DNA of 64,000 nucleotides from Candidatus Woesearchaeota archaeon (GTDB taxonomy: Archaea; Nanobdellota; Nanobdellia; Woesearchaeales; JABIAG01). The stretch spans positions 158,830-222,829 of the forward strand of contig JABIAG010000003.1 in the NCBI GenBank assembly GCA_018653365.1, written 5' to 3'. A program made the translations under genes and the position numbers. Shown piece by piece: positions 1 through 7,830 of this stretch (position 1 is the stretch's first letter; the number at the start of each line of letters is the position of its first letter). Under the pieces are notes generated by a model. That model had not been told where the DNA came from, made no database searches, and saw nothing but the letters and a program-made list of their open reading frames with translations.

Positions 1-277
1 CTGCGATTACATATGAGAATGGTCCAAACCATGCCATGTCAATATGTTCTGCTCTCATTGCTTCTATTGCGGCGGTGTAGTCTGAGGTTACTTGTATTTC
101 AACGGGCATATCTAGTTTTTGTGAAAGGTATTCTTGTATTGGTTCATAATTTCTTAGCATTTCATCTGCATCATCTGCAGGGATCAATCCCATTTTTAGA
201 ACGTTTTCTTCTTCTTTTTGACATCCCACTAATGCGATTAGTAAGATCAGACAAATAACTAATATTTCTTTTTTCAT
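1..277 (-). CDS. PhnD-like phosphate/phosphonate-binding lipoprotein, N-terminal part
   Basis: This gene is missing from the ORF track because its stop lies beyond the window edge. Reading the minus strand from the ATG at 277 gives a continuous 92-codon frame. It begins with a basic start and hydrophobic stretch ending in LVGC, a lipoprotein signal with Cys at about residue 19. Mature sequence then reads like a periplasmic phosphonate-binding protein: KMGLIPADDADEM, a PIQEYLSQKL stretch, and MAWFGPFSY, the typical 'D(M/V)AWFGP' signature of PhnD-type solute receptors. A GGTGGGG ribosome-binding site precedes the ATG. The protein should sit anchored outside the membrane and feed an ABC importer for phosphate, phosphite or phosphonate. 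The importer genes would lie left of the window; the exact ligand cannot be told from this fragment. Confidence 0.85.
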   Translation of the reverse strand, partial: MKKEILVICLILLIALVGCQKEEENVLKMGLIPADDADEMLRNYEPIQEYLSQKLDMPVEIQVTSDYTAAIEAMRAEHIDMAWFGPFSYVIA

Positions 278-301
278 TTTTCCCCACCTCAGTCTGTTGT
301 T

Positions 302-703
302 TTATTGTTTTTTTATTCTATTTTTTATAGCAGTACTTGATTGATTTTTATAGTATGGAAGCATGATGATTCGTCCATTTGGAAGGGCCTTTTTTAATTT
401 CTTAAGATAAGGATTCCCTATGTGGCTTGTACTTTCTATTGTGATGTCTGGTTGTATGGCTTTTAAGTTCTCAATTGGAGAATATTCGTTTTGGGGAACT
501 GCACAATCAACACATTTGAGTGCACTTATAAGCTTCACGCGTTCTCTAAATGACAATGCAGGTCTTGCTTTTTTCTCCATTACGGCTTCATCTGTTAGCA
601 CTCCAACAATTAACTTATCTCCAAGCGCTTTTGCATTCTCCAAGAACAGTAAATGTCCTTCGTGCAATATATCTCCACATACGTAAGCATATACTATCTT
701 CAT
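302..703 (-). CDS. Small cytidylyltransferase-family nucleotidyltransferase (TagD/RibL-like)
   Basis: This 133-residue protein is a single nucleotidyltransferase domain of the HxGH class. The H-E-G-H motif sits at about residues 14-17, the downstream RERV stretch at about 53-57, and the ISSTxIKxR-like ending appears as SSTAIKNRI near the C-terminus. The family joins CTP (or ATP in RibL FAD synthases) to a phospho-alcohol. Length fits glycerol-3-phosphate or ethanolamine-phosphate cytidylyltransferases and archaeal RibL. A strong GAGGTGGGAGAGGG ribosome-binding site lies before the ATG, and a TATA box is at 743-755. The gene is upstream of the PhnD-like gene on the same strand, 24 bases apart, so they may be cotranscribed. 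CDP-activated head-group synthesis fits the three CDP-alcohol transferases in the window, but the substrate is not shown. Confidence 0.8.
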   Translation of the reverse strand: MKIVYAYVCGDILHEGHLLFLENAKALGDKLIVGVLTDEAVMEKKARPALSFRERVKLISALKCVDCAVPQNEYSPIENLKAIQPDITIESTSHIGNPYLKKLKKALPNGRIIMLPYYKNQSSTAIKNRIKKQ

Positions 704-742
704 TTTTTTCCCTCTCCCACCTCATAGACTTAAGTTGAGACA

Positions 743-779
743 CTATTTATAAAGCTTACACCAAAACATTTATATATGA
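743..779. promoter_or_regulatory. Divergent promoter between cytidylyltransferase and HD-domain gene
   Basis: Two archaeal TATA-like boxes lie back to back. On the minus strand GCTTTATAAATAG (743-755) faces the cytidylyltransferase gene, and on the plus strand ATTTATATATGA (768-779) faces the HD-domain gene. An A-rich possible BRE (CCAAAAC) precedes the plus box. Assigned from sequence pattern only. Confidence 0.55.
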
Positions 780-855
780 TTGATGATTACTCCTTATTGG
801 TGATAACCTGGATTATGCTACTAAACGCCAAGCAAGCAAAATATTAAGCACGCTT

Positions 856-1458
856 GTGGGTAATAATGATACGAATTTTAAAACTCCTTCAAGATTTATA
901 GAACATTCTAAGGAGGTTGCAGGTAATGTTGAAGCGGTTTATGATAGATTAGGATTGCCCGCTCAAGAGGGTTGGTTAGCTGGTCTATTTCACGATATTG
1001 GAAGATGTTTTGCTAAGGATCCCAAAGGACACACATTTCATGAAATTGGGAGTGGTAGAATTATTGAAAGAGATGGTGTTGAGTTAAAATTGTCTCCTGA
1101 CCAAGCAATTTGTGATAGACTTGCACAATCCGTTAGATCTCATTTTTTAGTTGCAGAACAGTTTAGGATGCCAGAGTATGCAGAGTGGTTGCCTGGGTTT
1201 AGGGATGTTAATCCTGCACTTTTAACTCCTACTTCTTGGCAAGAGTTTGCAGTAGTTTATGGGGATATGACTGCTAGTGGTAAAGACAGACCTTATACCT
1301 TCACAGAACGAATCAGCTCAATCAAAGATAAGGATGGGAAGGCTGGAAGTTCAAGGTTAGTTGTTGTTGAACAAGCAGAAGGACGTTTATATGGTGTTGA
1401 ACGTATGGTTTTAAAAGCTATGGAAACGAAAAACCTAACTGGGTTAAACACCCTTTAA
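856..1458 (+). CDS. HD-domain protein (putative phosphohydrolase)
   Basis: The 200-residue track ORF starts at a GTG. An HD motif is seen in GLFHDIGR at about residues 44-51, with a preceding His in FIEHSK and later conserved-looking HTFHEIG and VRSHFL segments. This fits the metal-dependent HD phosphohydrolase superfamily; the substrate is unknown. The reading frame stays open with plausible coding sequence for 23 codons upstream of 856, back to an in-frame TGA at 784. The TATA box at 768-779 predicts transcription from about 797, so the real start may be an unusual codon such as ATT at 796; no in-frame ATG is available there. The 3' end overlaps the convergent gene by 4 bases. Confidence 0.7.
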   Translation: MGNNDTNFKTPSRFIEHSKEVAGNVEAVYDRLGLPAQEGWLAGLFHDIGRCFAKDPKGHTFHEIGSGRIIERDGVELKLSPDQAICDRLAQSVRSHFLVAEQFRMPEYAEWLPGFRDVNPALLTPTSWQEFAVVYGDMTASGKDRPYTFTERISSIKDKDGKAGSSRLVVVEQAEGRLYGVERMVLKAMETKNLTGLNTL

Positions 1459-2237
1459 AATTTTCTTAATGTTTTTTTTATTTCAGTTTCTAATCTTTTT
1501 AGAAATTCCATCTCTCTATCAACTCGCAGGTATTTTTTAACTTTTAAATCAGTGAATAAGCTTCTTATGGCATAGTCTATGACTTCATAATTTACATCTG
1601 GTTTAGCTAGTTTTCCCATTCTTATGATTAACGCTTTTATGAGTGATTCTGGGTTAAGTTTTTTTCCAAACTCTTTTTCATGTTGTAATCTTCGTTTAAT
1701 TATTAATGGAAAATCTTCAGGTTTGAATTTATAATTCCAAATATCATTGGATAACATTTTTGTTTTAAACTTAAATGCACTATCTTTTTCTGTTATCTGT
1801 TTTTTTAAATTAAAATAGTCTATATCATCCCACAGTTCCCATTGTCCTGAGCAGGAAGATGCATTAGGTACAAAGAATTGGATTGGATCAAAAAAGGTTT
1901 CTAAATAAATTTCAGTCATAACCGCCACCATAGCTTTTATTGGGTTTATTCCAATTGTTGATTCTTGACTTGATTTTAAGTTCCCAAATTCAGTGAAGAT
2001 TCTGTCTTTTTCTTTTTTTATTAGTTTATACTCTTCTGAATTTTTTTTCGCATTAGTTTTATTTGTTGTTAGAATTTCTATTGCACTATTTACGACATTT
2101 ATCTGTTTATGAAGCGTTTTTAGATTTTTAGATTCTGTGTTGGATGTGTGTACTAAAGCATAAATTGCATTGTTAGTGTTACATCCACAAGCTTCTAACA
2201 TTTTTTCTACAATCGGAATGGTAAAAATGGCTTTCAT
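1455..2237 (-). CDS. Hypothetical protein
   Basis: A 260-residue soluble protein that I do not recognise. Residues about 30-95 are rich in Lys, Asn and Glu and look coiled-coil-like, followed by a hydrophobic helix around 98-112. The C-terminal half is charged and helical. There are Cys residues at about 17 and 19 and near 131, but no clear metal motif. No signal peptide or confident transmembrane segment. It starts with ATG at 2237, next to the start of the divergent flippase gene, and ends convergently with the HD-domain gene. It could be a phage- or restriction-type accessory protein, but nothing in the sequence establishes that. Confidence 0.6.
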   Translation of the reverse strand: MKAIFTIPIVEKMLEACGCNTNNAIYALVHTSNTESKNLKTLHKQINVVNSAIEILTTNKTNAKKNSEEYKLIKKEKDRIFTEFGNLKSSQESTIGINPIKAMVAVMTEIYLETFFDPIQFFVPNASSCSGQWELWDDIDYFNLKKQITEKDSAFKFKTKMLSNDIWNYKFKPEDFPLIIKRRLQHEKEFGKKLNPESLIKALIIRMGKLAKPDVNYEVIDYAIRSLFTDLKVKKYLRVDREMEFLKRLETEIKKTLRKF

Positions 2238-2323
2238 AAACCTAATATTCTTTATCCATATTTAAACCTTCTTTTTTTGTGCTTTAGAAAACCTTTATAA
2301 ACATATTTCTCCAATTTTTGTTC

Positions 2324-3814
2324 ATGACCTATTTAAAAAAAGGTTTAAAAGGAGTATCCTTATTGTTCATAACTACAATACTTGCGACCCTAATTGGGTA
2401 CATAACTCGCGCAGTTCTTGCTAGGTCTTTACAACCAGAACAATTTGGTCTGTTTTATGCTGTCTTGAGTTTGATGACTTTCATATTGATTTTTACTAAT
2501 TTTGGGTTTGGTTCTTCTTTAACCAAGCATGTTTCAGAGTTTGTTTCAAAGAAAGATCGTAACGCAATGAAAACCGTTATTGTTTTTGTTTCTTCTATTA
2601 AGCTTGGTCTTGCAGTAATTGCTTCACTTATCCTGTTTTTTCTTTCTAAGTTCTTGGCGGCTAACTATTTTAAGAACCCTGTTGCCGAAGTCCTTCTTCT
2701 TTTTTTTGCAGTAATATTAATTATCTCCACGTTTAATAGCTTATTATTAAACATATTTAATGGCCTTCAGAAATACTTTTTAATGGGGGGAATACAACTA
2801 TTTGAAAAAATAATGTTTTTAGTTTTCGTTTTAGTTTTCGTTTATAGTGGATTTACTAAGAATGCATCTTTGGCAACTTTTGCTTATCTTGTCGCATTAG
2901 CCCTAACTGGATTGGTTTTTGTTTTTGTTATGCTTAGACAAACACGATTATCTAGACTAAAGTTTTCACCTTCAAAAAAGCTTTTCAAAAAACTTTCTTC
3001 TTTTGCTTCTGCATCATTTCTTACTTCTGTTAGTCGAGTTGTAATTGGGTACATAGATACGCTTATGTTAACTTTTTTTACAACTTTAGCCCAGGTTGGA
3101 GTGTATAATGTTGTTTATCCAACTGTTTTGATGTTGACGGTTGTTGGTAAAGCAGTCAATAATGTTATCTTTCCAATGTCTTCAGAACTCTGGGCCAAGG
3201 GACTGAAAGATAAGTTAAAAGCTGGAATGATGATGATCCAAAGGGTGATTCTGGTAGTATTAATTCCTCTTGCTCTGGTTCTTTTGATCTTCCCAAAATT
3301 GATTATTACGTTATTGTTTGGAGCACCTTACGCTTCGGGTTATTTTGCAATGCAGATTCTGGCTTTGGGTGTGATTTTTGCTTCTATGGGCACGGTATAC
3401 TACTCCGTTCTTAAGGGCATTGGTAAGCCTTTAGAAGTCACAAAAATTGTTGGAATTGGTGCGGTCTTTAACATAGTTATGAACTTGATTTTAATTCCTA
3501 TTTGGGGTATTGAGGGTGCAGCCCTAACTACCACTTTAAGTTATCTATTGATGCTTATCTTGGCATCTTTTAAGTTGAAGAAATTTGTAAGTGTTCCTTT
3601 AAACCCCTCAATGTGGTTGAGGTTGGTTATTGGGGCAGTTGTATTCGTTGTAGTTGTTTATTTCTTGAACTCTTTGTTGACCTTTAATGTTTATCTCGCT
3701 GCAGTACTTTCTTTAATTGTTGGAGCTCTAGCTTATTTGGTGGTTTGTAAGTATTTGAAATTGATAACCCTGAAAGAAATAAACTTTTTTATTAAACAAT
3801 TAACTCATAAATGA
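2324..3814 (+). CDS. Polysaccharide/oligosaccharide flippase (Wzx/RfbX-like)
   Basis: A membrane protein of about 496 residues with 12-14 hydrophobic segments over its whole length and a short basic N-terminus, matching the MOP/MATE-superfamily flippases of COG2244. The early ITRAVLARSLQPEQFGLFYA stretch is typical (family pattern of 'ar.L.peefGl.'). It would flip lipid-linked glycans across the membrane for AglB or surface-polysaccharide assembly. The track starts at a TTG (2318); I chose the ATG six bases later because the CTTTATAA box at about 2293-2300 is the right distance for a leaderless transcript. It lies on the plus strand, facing the long minus-strand glycosylation cluster, whose first gene ends immediately after it. 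Confidence 0.88.
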   Translation: MTYLKKGLKGVSLLFITTILATLIGYITRAVLARSLQPEQFGLFYAVLSLMTFILIFTNFGFGSSLTKHVSEFVSKKDRNAMKTVIVFVSSIKLGLAVIASLILFFLSKFLAANYFKNPVAEVLLLFFAVILIISTFNSLLLNIFNGLQKYFLMGGIQLFEKIMFLVFVLVFVYSGFTKNASLATFAYLVALALTGLVFVFVMLRQTRLSRLKFSPSKKLFKKLSSFASASFLTSVSRVVIGYIDTLMLTFFTTLAQVGVYNVVYPTVLMLTVVGKAVNNVIFPMSSELWAKGLKDKLKAGMMMIQRVILVVLIPLALVLLIFPKLIITLLFGAPYASGYFAMQILALGVIFASMGTVYYSVLKGIGKPLEVTKIVGIGAVFNIVMNLILIPIWGIEGAALTTTLSYLLMLILASFKLKKFVSVPLNPSMWLRLVIGAVVFVVVVYFLNSLLTFNVYLAAVLSLIVGALAYLVVCKYLKLITLKEINFFIKQLTHK

Positions 3815-4312
3815 TTACTTTATTACTTTTAATTCAACCTCAATCATGTCATGGATCTCATTGAATAAGTAATTAGCATATTTTCTTAAGAATTTTGGTA
3901 ACATTTTTCCATATCTTGTTGGACGTAACTCGTTCTTTATTAGTTCAAACTTGTTTTTCTTTTCATAACTATAACTATCATGTCCGCGTACTATTTGTTC
4001 TATTGCTCTTCTATTAAAGTGGTGTTTGTGGGTTATGTCATTAAAGCTTAGGATACTTTTACAGTAAGGTACTCGAATTTGGATTAGGCATCCATTTTTC
4101 GCTATCCTGTGTAATTCTTCAATAACTTTTTCTGGGTCTTCTAGGTGTTCAAGTACATTATCAACAAGTATTAACTCAAAAGAATCAGCTTTAAGTGGAT
4201 AGGGAAATTTGTTAAAGTCAAATGATTTGTCAACGCCTTTGTGTTTTTGTAGGTCTACATTAACAAAACCTTCTTTTATTTTTATTCCGCAACCAAAATT
4301 TAATTTTTTCAT
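3815..4312 (-). CDS. SAM-dependent methyltransferase (class I)
   Basis: About 165 residues. Motif I is LNFGCG near the N-terminus, the acidic NVDL end of strand 2 follows, and LVDNVLEHLEDP gives the 'EHl.dp' motif of class I small-molecule methyltransferases. The C-terminal half carries HKHHF and a Tyr/Arg-rich stretch. The start was moved from the track's 4333 to 4312 because that ATG overlaps the upstream stop as ATGA, the arrangement used repeatedly in this cluster. It closes a four-gene run with the radical SAM protein, a GT4 and another methyltransferase. A role in methylating a surface glycan sugar or a carrier lipid is inferred from context only. Confidence 0.85.
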   Translation of the reverse strand: MKKLNFGCGIKIKEGFVNVDLQKHKGVDKSFDFNKFPYPLKADSFELILVDNVLEHLEDPEKVIEELHRIAKNGCLIQIRVPYCKSILSFNDITHKHHFNRRAIEQIVRGHDSYSYEKKNKFELIKNELRPTRYGKMLPKFLRKYANYLFNEIHDMIEVELKVIK

Positions 4313-5850
4313 TTTATTATTTTCAAAACCCATCTGTTTATTTTATATTCAAGATCAAGGTATTTAAAAAACTTCGTGTGCCAACGTAATTTTTCTACTA
4401 TTGCTATAAAGAAGTCTCTTTTCCCTTTCTTCTTTAATATCTCAATTAAGGAAGGCACAACAAATTGTGAGTAGTACGCATTTACAAATAGTACAAAGTC
4501 TTTATTTTTTATCCAGTTATAGCTATATACGTCACCATACCCTACCACGTGGTCTATATCTTTTTCTTCTGAGATGCTCCATCCATCTAATTTATCCGGT
4601 TCTTTAAATCCCATTTTTTTGCACTCTTCATAAAGTGTTGAACCAGGATATGGTCTAAATACTTGTGGACCGTTGAATGTTGCATCGGGACAAAGTTTTT
4701 TTATTGTTTTAACCAGTTTTAGGGTGTTTTTCATATCTTCTTTAGTTTCTCCAGGTAAACCGATCATGAATGAATAGAATGCACTTATGTTATGTTTGTT
4801 TAGTATTTTTGCTGAATTTTCAGTGTCTTCAACAGTTATGTCTTTTTTTAGTAGTTCTAAAATCCTGTTTGATCCTGATTCTGCTCCAAGTTTTAGATAA
4901 ACGCATCCACTCTTTTTGATTAGTTTTAGTAGATTTTCGTTAAGATGGGTTTCTTTGAATTCGCTTGCACGTACTGTGGTGCTCCATTTTATGTTTAATT
5001 TTCTTTCTATAATTCCTTCACATATTTCTTTAGCTCTTTTTTTATCTAAAAAAAAGTTTTCATCACGAAATATTATGAAGTCCATATCAAATTTGTTTTT
5101 GGCGTCTTCGAGTTCTTGCAAAACTCGTTTTGGGCTTTTCATTCTCCATTTTTGCCATCTTGGCAGTATGTTGTTTATGCAGAAGGTACAACTATGTGGG
5201 CATCCTCTCGAAGAGTTTATGGAAATGGTCTTTACTTTTTCTCTTTCAGGGAAAAATCTTTTATATGGCGCTTCTAAATATAATCTCATGTCTAATAATT
5301 CCCAGTTAGGAAGTGGACTATTCTCAATATCAACAAATGAGCAAGGGGGATTTATTATTACCTGTCCCTCTTTTTTATATGCTATTCCTCTTATGTCTGT
5401 TATGCTCTCTTTTTTTTGTAATCTTTTGGTAAGTTCGGTAAGTGTTTCTTCACCTTCATAGAGCACAACATAATCAATTAGGGGGTGTTCACAGCATTGT
5501 TTTGGATAAAGCGTTGGATGAACCCCGCCCCACACTATTTTTATTTCAGGATTTATCTTTTTAATTAATTCTGTAAGTTTAAGTGAACTTTTTATGCAGT
5601 CTGTCATAACCGAAAACCCGACAACGATTGCGTCTTTAAGTTCTTCTTTTATCTTCTTTATGTAATCCTCTCCAATTTGATGGTAAGCAAACACATCAAT
5701 AAATTTTACATTAATGTTTTCTTTAGAAAGCTCGGTTGCAATACTAAATAATCCCATGGGAATGTGAAATCTTTCAATTCCAACTTTTTTGAGTGGGTTA
5801 GGGGGAGCGTCTTCGCCTGCAATGGGGTTAATCAATACTACTTCTGCCAT
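4309..5850 (-). CDS. B12-binding-domain radical SAM protein
   Basis: About 513 residues in two parts. The N-terminal 140 residues form a cobalamin-binding-like domain (VVLINPIAGEDAPPN, then a VGFSVMT and VWGGVHPTLYP pattern). The core is a radical SAM domain with the cluster-binding Cys motif in SRGCPHSCTFC, then a FRDENFF strand and a GAESGS motif typical of class B enzymes. The family includes BchE, HpnP and other methylases or cyclases. Start 5850 chosen (ATG one base after the upstream stop; the track start is GTG-like and further up). Embedded between a GT4 and a methyltransferase, it may modify a lipid or sugar of the surface glycan. The substrate is unknown. Confidence 0.85.
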   Translation of the reverse strand: MAEVVLINPIAGEDAPPNPLKKVGIERFHIPMGLFSIATELSKENINVKFIDVFAYHQIGEDYIKKIKEELKDAIVVGFSVMTDCIKSSLKLTELIKKINPEIKIVWGGVHPTLYPKQCCEHPLIDYVVLYEGEETLTELTKRLQKKESITDIRGIAYKKEGQVIINPPCSFVDIENSPLPNWELLDMRLYLEAPYKRFFPEREKVKTISINSSRGCPHSCTFCINNILPRWQKWRMKSPKRVLQELEDAKNKFDMDFIIFRDENFFLDKKRAKEICEGIIERKLNIKWSTTVRASEFKETHLNENLLKLIKKSGCVYLKLGAESGSNRILELLKKDITVEDTENSAKILNKHNISAFYSFMIGLPGETKEDMKNTLKLVKTIKKLCPDATFNGPQVFRPYPGSTLYEECKKMGFKEPDKLDGWSISEEKDIDHVVGYGDVYSYNWIKNKDFVLFVNAYYSQFVVPSLIEILKKKGKRDFFIAIVEKLRWHTKFFKYLDLEYKINRWVLKIIK

Positions 5851-5851
5851 T

Positions 5852-6949
5852 TTATTGATCACCAAATGTTGATTTATAAAGATTTCTTAACTTGTCTGAT
5901 ACATTCTCAATATCAAACTTTTTCTGGTATTCTTTGTTAAATTTTTGCATCTCTTTCATTTTTTTAGGATTTTTAAAAAGATAAACTATCTTTTGGGCAA
6001 TTTCTTTAGGATTCACTGAGTTAAGAAGCAAACCGTTAATTCGATCTTTGATTAGTTCATCATTTCCATGCCAGGGCGTACAGATCACGGTGGGTCCTGC
6101 GGTAATCGCTTCTAAGATAACATTGGAACATCCCTCTGTATGTGTGGTTGCCAATACAAATATTTCTGATCGTTTCATTTCTTTTATTGCTTGTTTATGT
6201 GCTAATCTTCCTGTAAATTTAACAACGCTCTCTAATTTCAGTTCTTTAACGATCTCTCTAACGTGCTTATCTTCTCCCTCTCTTCCACTTCCCACTATAT
6301 TAAGCGTGGTATCTGGAAATTCTTTAAGAATAACTGGGAGCGCTTCAACTATTTTGTCAACATTTTTTGATTTTCTTATAGTTCCAACATAGATTAGCGA
6401 GTGCTTTTGTGGTTTGTAAGGTTCTATGAAATCATTTAATACAATTCCATTTGGGATCACGTCTGTATTTGTAAACTTAAATTGTCTTGCAACATATTTT
6501 TTCATATAATTAGAAAGGGCTATGAATTTTGAGCACTTTTTAAGAATTATTTTTTTGATTATTTTTATGCACTTGCCTCCAAGAAAGACATCTTCTCCTC
6601 TACCATATACTATGTAAGGAATGTTTAAGAATTTTTTAGCTAAGTATCCAATTCCACATAATTCAATTTCTAAAATGAAGTCAGGGTTTATTTTTTTTAT
6701 TTTTTTTAACAGTTTTGAAAAATATATTAGAGTGCCAATTGTTGAGTCAGTTCTATTAACTCGAATTATTTTCAATCCAGTAAAGTCATTTTGGTTTTTG
6801 AGTTTCTCTTGAGTGAAGTGTGCTTTTTTCCTTGTCAATAGGTAAACTTCATCGCCTGCAGCAAGCATTTTACCAACATATTTATTGATGTTGATTGTTA
6901 TGCTATCAGCATTTCCTGAGAAGTGATTAGCATGTATCACAATTTTCAT
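5852..6949 (-). CDS. GT4-family glycosyltransferase
   Basis: About 365 residues with the two-domain GT-B layout. The N-terminus MKIVIHANHFSGNADS begins the first Rossmann domain. The C-terminal domain shows SLIYVGTIRKSKN, VGSGREGE, FTGRLAHKQ and the catalytic/nucleotide-binding E-x7-E region near ATTHTEGCSNVILEA. These are typical of GT4 retaining glycosyltransferases using a nucleotide sugar. The track start at 7012 is replaced by 6949 because that ATG overlaps the upstream stop as ATGA and matches the family N-terminus. One of five GT4 enzymes in the cluster; sugar specificity cannot be told. Confidence 0.9.
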   Translation of the reverse strand: MKIVIHANHFSGNADSITININKYVGKMLAAGDEVYLLTRKKAHFTQEKLKNQNDFTGLKIIRVNRTDSTIGTLIYFSKLLKKIKKINPDFILEIELCGIGYLAKKFLNIPYIVYGRGEDVFLGGKCIKIIKKIILKKCSKFIALSNYMKKYVARQFKFTNTDVIPNGIVLNDFIEPYKPQKHSLIYVGTIRKSKNVDKIVEALPVILKEFPDTTLNIVGSGREGEDKHVREIVKELKLESVVKFTGRLAHKQAIKEMKRSEIFVLATTHTEGCSNVILEAITAGPTVICTPWHGNDELIKDRINGLLLNSVNPKEIAQKIVYLFKNPKKMKEMQKFNKEYQKKFDIENVSDKLRNLYKSTFGDQ

Positions 6950-7752
6950 TTTATTGCTATTACCTCTATATGGGATCTTCCACTGGGAATTAAGAATCCC
7001 ATCAAGAACCAAAGTTTTCTTGACAAATAATTCAGTAATTTGTGATTTTTTAGTATTTTTCCTAGTTTAAACTGGTACTCATAGTGCACTACACTTTTTA
7101 ATTGGTATATTTTTTCATCAAGGGAGATGTGCTTTTCCTTTTTTATTTTAAAGCCCTCTTTTTTGAATAGGGCAACAACTTCTTTTAACATAAATAATCT
7201 TGAGTGTCTGTCAAAATAAGGTCTGCCTTTTGAGGAGTATCTTAAGGTATAGAACTTATCAACATTTCCATAAACACTTTTATGAAACCAGGGGTATATT
7301 CGTTTTTGTAGTGCTATTGCGTTAGGTACAGTACAAATAACGCTTCCGCCAGGTTTTAGCACTCGAAACATTTCTTTGATACACTCTCTTGGATGAAATA
7401 GGAAATGTTCCATAATCTCTGTAAAAATTACGTGATCAAAGGTATTATCTTTAAAGGGGAATTTGTCTCTTTCAGCATCTAGTTCAACCCACGCAAAGCC
7501 ATACTTTTGCATTCTTTCAGGGTAAGCTTGTTTTAAGTTTATTCCAGTTATTTCACATCCAATTTTAAGTAAGGCTATATCGATGTGTGCTCGTCCCATT
7601 CCTACATCTAAAACCTTGCTATTTTTTTTTATATTTTCTAGAATGCGAACATATCCTGGATGGCGAAGATTAAAATATTTTTCTTTCTCATCTTTTGTTA
7701 ATTCAGGAGTTATTGAACTTAATAGCTTTTTAGCTTCTTTTTTATCTACCAT
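6946..7752 (-). CDS. SAM-dependent methyltransferase (class I)
   Basis: 268 residues. Motif I is VLDVGMGRAHIDI, followed by the GINL strand, then FPFKDNTFDHVIFTEIMEHF and VLKPGGSVICTVPN, together a clear UbiE/Methyltransf_11-type fold. The C-terminal third is basic. The ATG at 7752 has a TATA-like ATATTTAAAAATG about 25 bases upstream, so this gene appears to open its own leaderless transcript, which then runs through the GT4, radical SAM and small methyltransferase genes by ATGA-type overlaps. Probably modifies a sugar, lipid carrier or head group; inferred from neighbours. Confidence 0.87.
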   Translation of the reverse strand: MVDKKEAKKLLSSITPELTKDEKEKYFNLRHPGYVRILENIKKNSKVLDVGMGRAHIDIALLKIGCEITGINLKQAYPERMQKYGFAWVELDAERDKFPFKDNTFDHVIFTEIMEHFLFHPRECIKEMFRVLKPGGSVICTVPNAIALQKRIYPWFHKSVYGNVDKFYTLRYSSKGRPYFDRHSRLFMLKEVVALFKKEGFKIKKEKHISLDEKIYQLKSVVHYEYQFKLGKILKNHKLLNYLSRKLWFLMGFLIPSGRSHIEVIAIK

Positions 7753-7830
7753 CTTATTCGAATACTTCAGACATTTTTAAATATTCTTGTTGTTTTGGTT
7801 TATTCAACTAGAACGGATTTTAAGATGGGA

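Noticed and set aside
13-258. 81-aa plus-strand ORF at the window start
   Set aside because: It is the antisense shadow of the PhnD-like lipoprotein gene, whose translation has a signal peptide and family motifs.
856-2237. Anti-phage defence pair (HD protein plus unknown)
   Set aside because: The genes are convergent, share no promoter, and neither has a defence-specific domain that I can recognise.
4916-5461. 181-aa plus-strand ORF
   Set aside because: Lies inside the radical SAM gene on the opposite strand; Ser/Phe-rich shadow composition with no motif.
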